DNA of 8,129 bases from contig WFSM01000053.1 of the NCBI GenBank assembly GCA_015485945.1, positions 1 through 8,129 of the forward strand, in the 5' to 3' direction. Shown here in pieces: positions 6,178-8,129 of this stretch. The translations under genes and the position numbers were made by a program. Numbering within the stretch: the stretch's first letter is position 1; the number at the start of each line of letters is the position of its first letter. Below the pieces are notes generated by a model. It was not told where the DNA came from and ran no database searches. It saw only the letters and a program-made list of their open reading frames with translations. Source of the DNA: Candidatus Bipolaricaulota bacterium (GTDB lineage: Bacteria; Bipolaricaulota; Bipolaricaulia; UBA7950; UBA9294).

Positions 6178-6205
6178 ATTATAACTGGACTACAAAATAA
6201 ATCAA
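6178..6205 (-). promoter_or_regulatory. Promoter of fusA
   Basis: On the minus strand TTGATT (6205-6200, 4 of 6 to consensus), a 16-nt AT-rich spacer and a perfect TATAAT (6183-6178) form a good sigma-70-type promoter. Transcription would start near 6171 and leave a fusA leader of about 75 nt, containing the hairpin at 6157-6129. Confidence 0.62.
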
Positions 6206-6319
6206 TCAGCCAGTAAGTTATACCGCACGTTGAATAATGGGAGATACACCGGTGCGAATATGCCAGCAGTGACGGTTGCCAGGGATGTTAACCCGCTTCC
6301 TCGCTGGATGGGGTAGCAC

Positions 6320-6348
6320 TTGACATGTTGGGCGAATGGGCGTACACT
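6320..6348 (+). promoter_or_regulatory. Promoter of the tetR-transporter unit
   Basis: A perfect TTGACA (6320-6325), a 17-nt spacer and TACACT (6343-6348, 4 of 6 to consensus) lie 40 nt before the tetR ATG. The start would fall near 6355. The -10 hexamer overlaps the palindrome at 6345-6361, as expected for a repressor-controlled promoter. Confidence 0.65.
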
Positions 6349-6361
6349 TATCATGTAAGTG
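6345..6361 (+). promoter_or_regulatory. Candidate TetR operator O1
   Basis: CACTTATCATGTAAGTG is a 17-bp inverted repeat with perfect 6-bp arms (CACTTA / TAAGTG) around a 5-nt centre. It covers the last four bases of the -10 hexamer and the expected start of transcription. TetR-family repressors typically bind such 15-20-bp palindromes over their own promoters, so binding here would block transcription of tetR and the transporter. Confidence 0.6.
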
Positions 6362-6368
6362 GTTGTTA

Positions 6369-6387
6369 ACTTACTAAGGAGCTAAGT
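6369..6387 (+). promoter_or_regulatory. Second cluster of operator half-sites over the tetR ribosome-binding site
   Basis: The half-site recurs as ACTTA (6369-6373) and TAAGT (6383-6387), an inverted pair with a 9-nt centre, with an inner CTTACTAAG palindrome (6370-6378). The cluster surrounds the ribosome-binding site AAGGAG (6376-6381) and ends at the base before ATG 6388. It could be a second, weaker operator. The arms are shorter than in O1, so this is less certain. Confidence 0.35.
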
Positions 6388-6972
6388 ATGGCGCGAAAAC
6401 CGACTGCTGAGAGACAGCAAGAGATCGAGCAAGCGGTGCTGGACATAATTGCCGCAGAAGGCATACAAGGCATCACCATGGCCCGCATTGCAGCACGTGT
6501 AGGCGTTTCCGAAGCGGCGCTATACCGACACTTTCGCGGAAAACTTGATATAATGTACGCTACAATCGCTGCTGTTTTTGACCAGGTTATGGACACCATC
6601 GTACAAGCAGCAGGTAATGGGCGCGCTACCGTGCAGCTGCACCGTGTGTTCATCGCTCACCTGCAATTCATCGAACAGCATCCCGGCGTGGCGCGTATAC
6701 TGTTCTCCGACGAGATCCACTTTAATGCTCAGGAACTCCGACGGGAACTTGATGCCCGTGTGGAACGGCTCCTCAAGTTCATCACCGATCTGCTTGCATC
6801 AGGATTAGAGCGGGGCGAATTATCCGCGGACCTCGATGTAGATGCGGCAGCTGCACTCTATTTAGGACTGATCCAAACGCAGCTCCTACTGTGGTCAGTA
6901 AGCGGAAAGAGAGGCCGATTAACAGCGGGAGGCGAGCGGCTGTGGGCGCTCTATATTCACGCCATCACGTGA
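6388..6972 (+). CDS. TetR/AcrR-family transcriptional repressor
   Basis: This 194-residue protein has the TetR layout: an N-terminal DNA-binding domain followed by an all-helical ligand-binding and dimerisation domain. The helix-turn-helix lies in ITMARIAARVGVSEAALYRHF (split: ITMARIAARV at 29-38, GVSEAALYRHF at 39-49), after the typical first helix (QQEIEQAVLDIIAAEG, 10-25). The rest, with HPGVARILFSDEIHFN (98-113) and long amphipathic helices, resembles regulators found beside RND efflux genes. The ligand cannot be told. ATG 6388 has AAGGAG with 6-nt spacing. The gene is preceded by its own promoter with a palindromic operator over the -10 and followed after 64 nt by a transporter gene in the same direction. 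I infer that it represses both itself and the transporter until an effector, perhaps a transported compound, binds. Confidence 0.93.
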   Translation: MARKPTAERQQEIEQAVLDIIAAEGIQGITMARIAARVGVSEAALYRHFRGKLDIMYATIAAVFDQVMDTIVQAAGNGRATVQLHRVFIAHLQFIEQHPGVARILFSDEIHFNAQELRRELDARVERLLKFITDLLASGLERGELSADLDVDAAAALYLGLIQTQLLLWSVSGKRGRLTAGGERLWALYIHAIT

Positions 6973-7036
6973 AGTTTTTTTCACGAGCGAGGTTAGTTTT
7001 CAATAACAAACAAATTGGTGTTGAAATGGAGAAAAT

Positions 7037-8129
7037 ATGGATAGACTGACGAACTGGGTACTTCGGTGGCCGAAAATAACGCTGATTCTGATCTTGTTGA
7101 TTACGATTGCTTTCGCTGCCGGTATTCCGCGATTGCAGATCGATAACTCGGTTGACTCGATGCTCCCTGCCAATCACCCCGCCCGGCTTCTTTACGATAA
7201 AGTGGATAAGACGTTCGGCGGGACAGACATCATCGTTGTTGCGTTGAAAAGCAGTGATGTGTTCAGCGTCGCCACCCTCAACCAGGTAATTGCTCTCACC
7301 GACAAATTCGAGGCCGTTCCCGGTGTGGACAAAGTGGTGAGCTTGTCAACGGTGAAGAGGATGCAGGGACACGGTGGCGATCTGATCGTACGCGATTTGA
7401 TGCCTACCGTACCGAAAGATGCGCAGAAGCGCGCCGAGCTGCGCAATTATGTGATGGGGAACGCACTCTACGTCGACAACGTTGTCTCCAGCGACGGCCG
7501 CTATGCGGGGTTCATCATTGAGCTTACGCCGGATGCTGACGACAGCCAAGTCTACAGCGCGATCCGTGCTATAACCACTGCACAACCGAATGCATCCGAC
7601 CTCTACATCGCTGGTGGACCGGCGGTGAACGCTGAGATGTCGATCGCGATGAAGGCGGACCTCGTTCGGCTAGTTCCGTTCGTAGTGCTCGTGCTTGCAG
7701 TAATCCTGTACTTGTCCTTGCGTACCCTCCAGGGAGTGTTCCTTCCGCTCACAGTTGTATTGATTAGCACGATCTGGGCGGTCGGGCTGATGGCGTGGAC
7801 CAGAACGACAATGGCGATGATCAGCACCACACTTCCGGTGATGTTAATTGCGATCGGGGTGGCGGACGCGATTCACATCCTCACTGACTACTACGCCGGT
7901 ATCGGGGCGGGCAAGGAGAAACGGGACGCGATCCGCTTGGTGATGCGACACATTGGGCTTGCTGTCGTGTTGACAAGTATCACCACGTTGGTCGGTTTTT
8001 TGTCACTGGGGACCTCGCCGGTGCGCCAGGTGATGCAGTTCGGACTGTTTGTTGGGTTCGGCGTAATGGCTGCATTAGCGATTACTCTAACCTTAATTCC
8101 GGCCGTGCTCGAGTTGACCAAAACGCCAA
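7037..8129 (+). CDS. RND/MMPL-superfamily membrane transporter, N-terminal half (runs off the right edge)
   Basis: The frame opens at ATG 7037 (GGAG 5 nt upstream) and stays open for 364 codons to the window edge. It shows one full RND repeat: TM1 at about 13-31, a large extracytoplasmic domain at about 32-211, then TM2 to TM6 packed at about 212-357. The early RLQIDNSVDSMLPANHP (32-48) and the TM4 signature GVADAIHILTDYY (274-286), with an intramembrane Asp and His, are typical of the MMPL/hopanoid-type exporter branch, which uses the proton gradient to move lipids or hydrophobic compounds. The second repeat should lie beyond the edge, since RND proteins of this type usually have 12 TM helices. 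It follows tetR by 64 nt with no terminator (a 6-bp hairpin at 6968-6985 has no T run after it), so the two likely form one operon. The substrate is unknown, and no periplasmic adaptor or outer-membrane gene is visible in the window. Confidence 0.9.
   Translation, partial: MDRLTNWVLRWPKITLILILLITIAFAAGIPRLQIDNSVDSMLPANHPARLLYDKVDKTFGGTDIIVVALKSSDVFSVATLNQVIALTDKFEAVPGVDKVVSLSTVKRMQGHGGDLIVRDLMPTVPKDAQKRAELRNYVMGNALYVDNVVSSDGRYAGFIIELTPDADDSQVYSAIRAITTAQPNASDLYIAGGPAVNAEMSIAMKADLVRLVPFVVLVLAVILYLSLRTLQGVFLPLTVVLISTIWAVGLMAWTRTTMAMISTTLPVMLIAIGVADAIHILTDYYAGIGAGKEKRDAIRLVMRHIGLAVVLTSITTLVGFLSLGTSPVRQVMQFGLFVGFGVMAALAITLTLIPAVLELTKTP

Noticed and set aside
6968..6985. Hairpin CGTGAA/TTCACG at the tetR stop as a terminator
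   Set aside because: The stem is only 6 bp and AT-containing, the T run lies in the loop rather than after the stem, so termination is unlikely.
7026..7049. Seven-codon frame ATG GAG AAA ... TGA before the transporter start
   Set aside because: It has no separate ribosome-binding site, and its ATG-GAG is part of the transporter's own GGAG; chance is the simplest explanation.

Overview
This window is a stretch of ordinary bacterial chromosome with mid-to-high GC. It carries housekeeping and translation genes in short, tightly packed units, with a regulated membrane transporter at the right edge. Nothing in it looks like a phage, IS element, CRISPR array or RNA gene. The species cannot be named from the sequence. 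The YchF protein has a divergent P-loop (GLPQSGKTT), EF-G lies outside a ribosomal-protein operon, and the oxidoreductase is a stand-alone GltD/NfnL-type protein. Together these suggest an anaerobic or deep-branching bacterium rather than a model proteobacterium or firmicute, but this is a weak inference.

Left part (1-2369, minus strand), read from right to left: a two-[4Fe-4S]-motif, FAD/NADPH oxidoreductase of the glutamate synthase small-subunit/NfnL type; uracil phosphoribosyltransferase (upp) only 2 nt downstream, with its ribosome-binding site inside the oxidoreductase gene; then, after 111 nt, the first 81 codons of a secreted protein that runs off the left edge. The three may share transcripts.

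Middle (2370-6095): a 242-nt divergent intergenic region carries promoter-like elements for both sides. It is followed by a cold-shock protein gene (csp) with a structured leader and a strong intrinsic terminator, then ychF, whose consensus extended -10 promoter begins in the tail of that terminator. ychF and fusA (EF-G, minus strand) converge with no base between their stop codons, which together form TGATCA. Csp, YchF and EF-G all act on RNA or the ribosome, so this is a small translation-related neighbourhood.

Right part (6096-8129): a 292-nt intergenic region holds a fusA promoter on the minus strand, a terminator-like hairpin inside the fusA leader, and the promoter of a TetR-family regulator. 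A 17-bp palindrome covers the -10 and start of the tetR promoter, and more copies of the same half-site run up to the tetR ATG, which suggests autorepression. 64 nt after tetR comes the first half of an RND/MMPL-superfamily transporter, cut by the right edge, most likely cotranscribed with and controlled by the TetR protein.

The points most worth following are regulatory: the fusA leader hairpin, the tetR operator cluster, the csp leader, and the zero-gap convergent stops. I found no convincing new multi-gene system.
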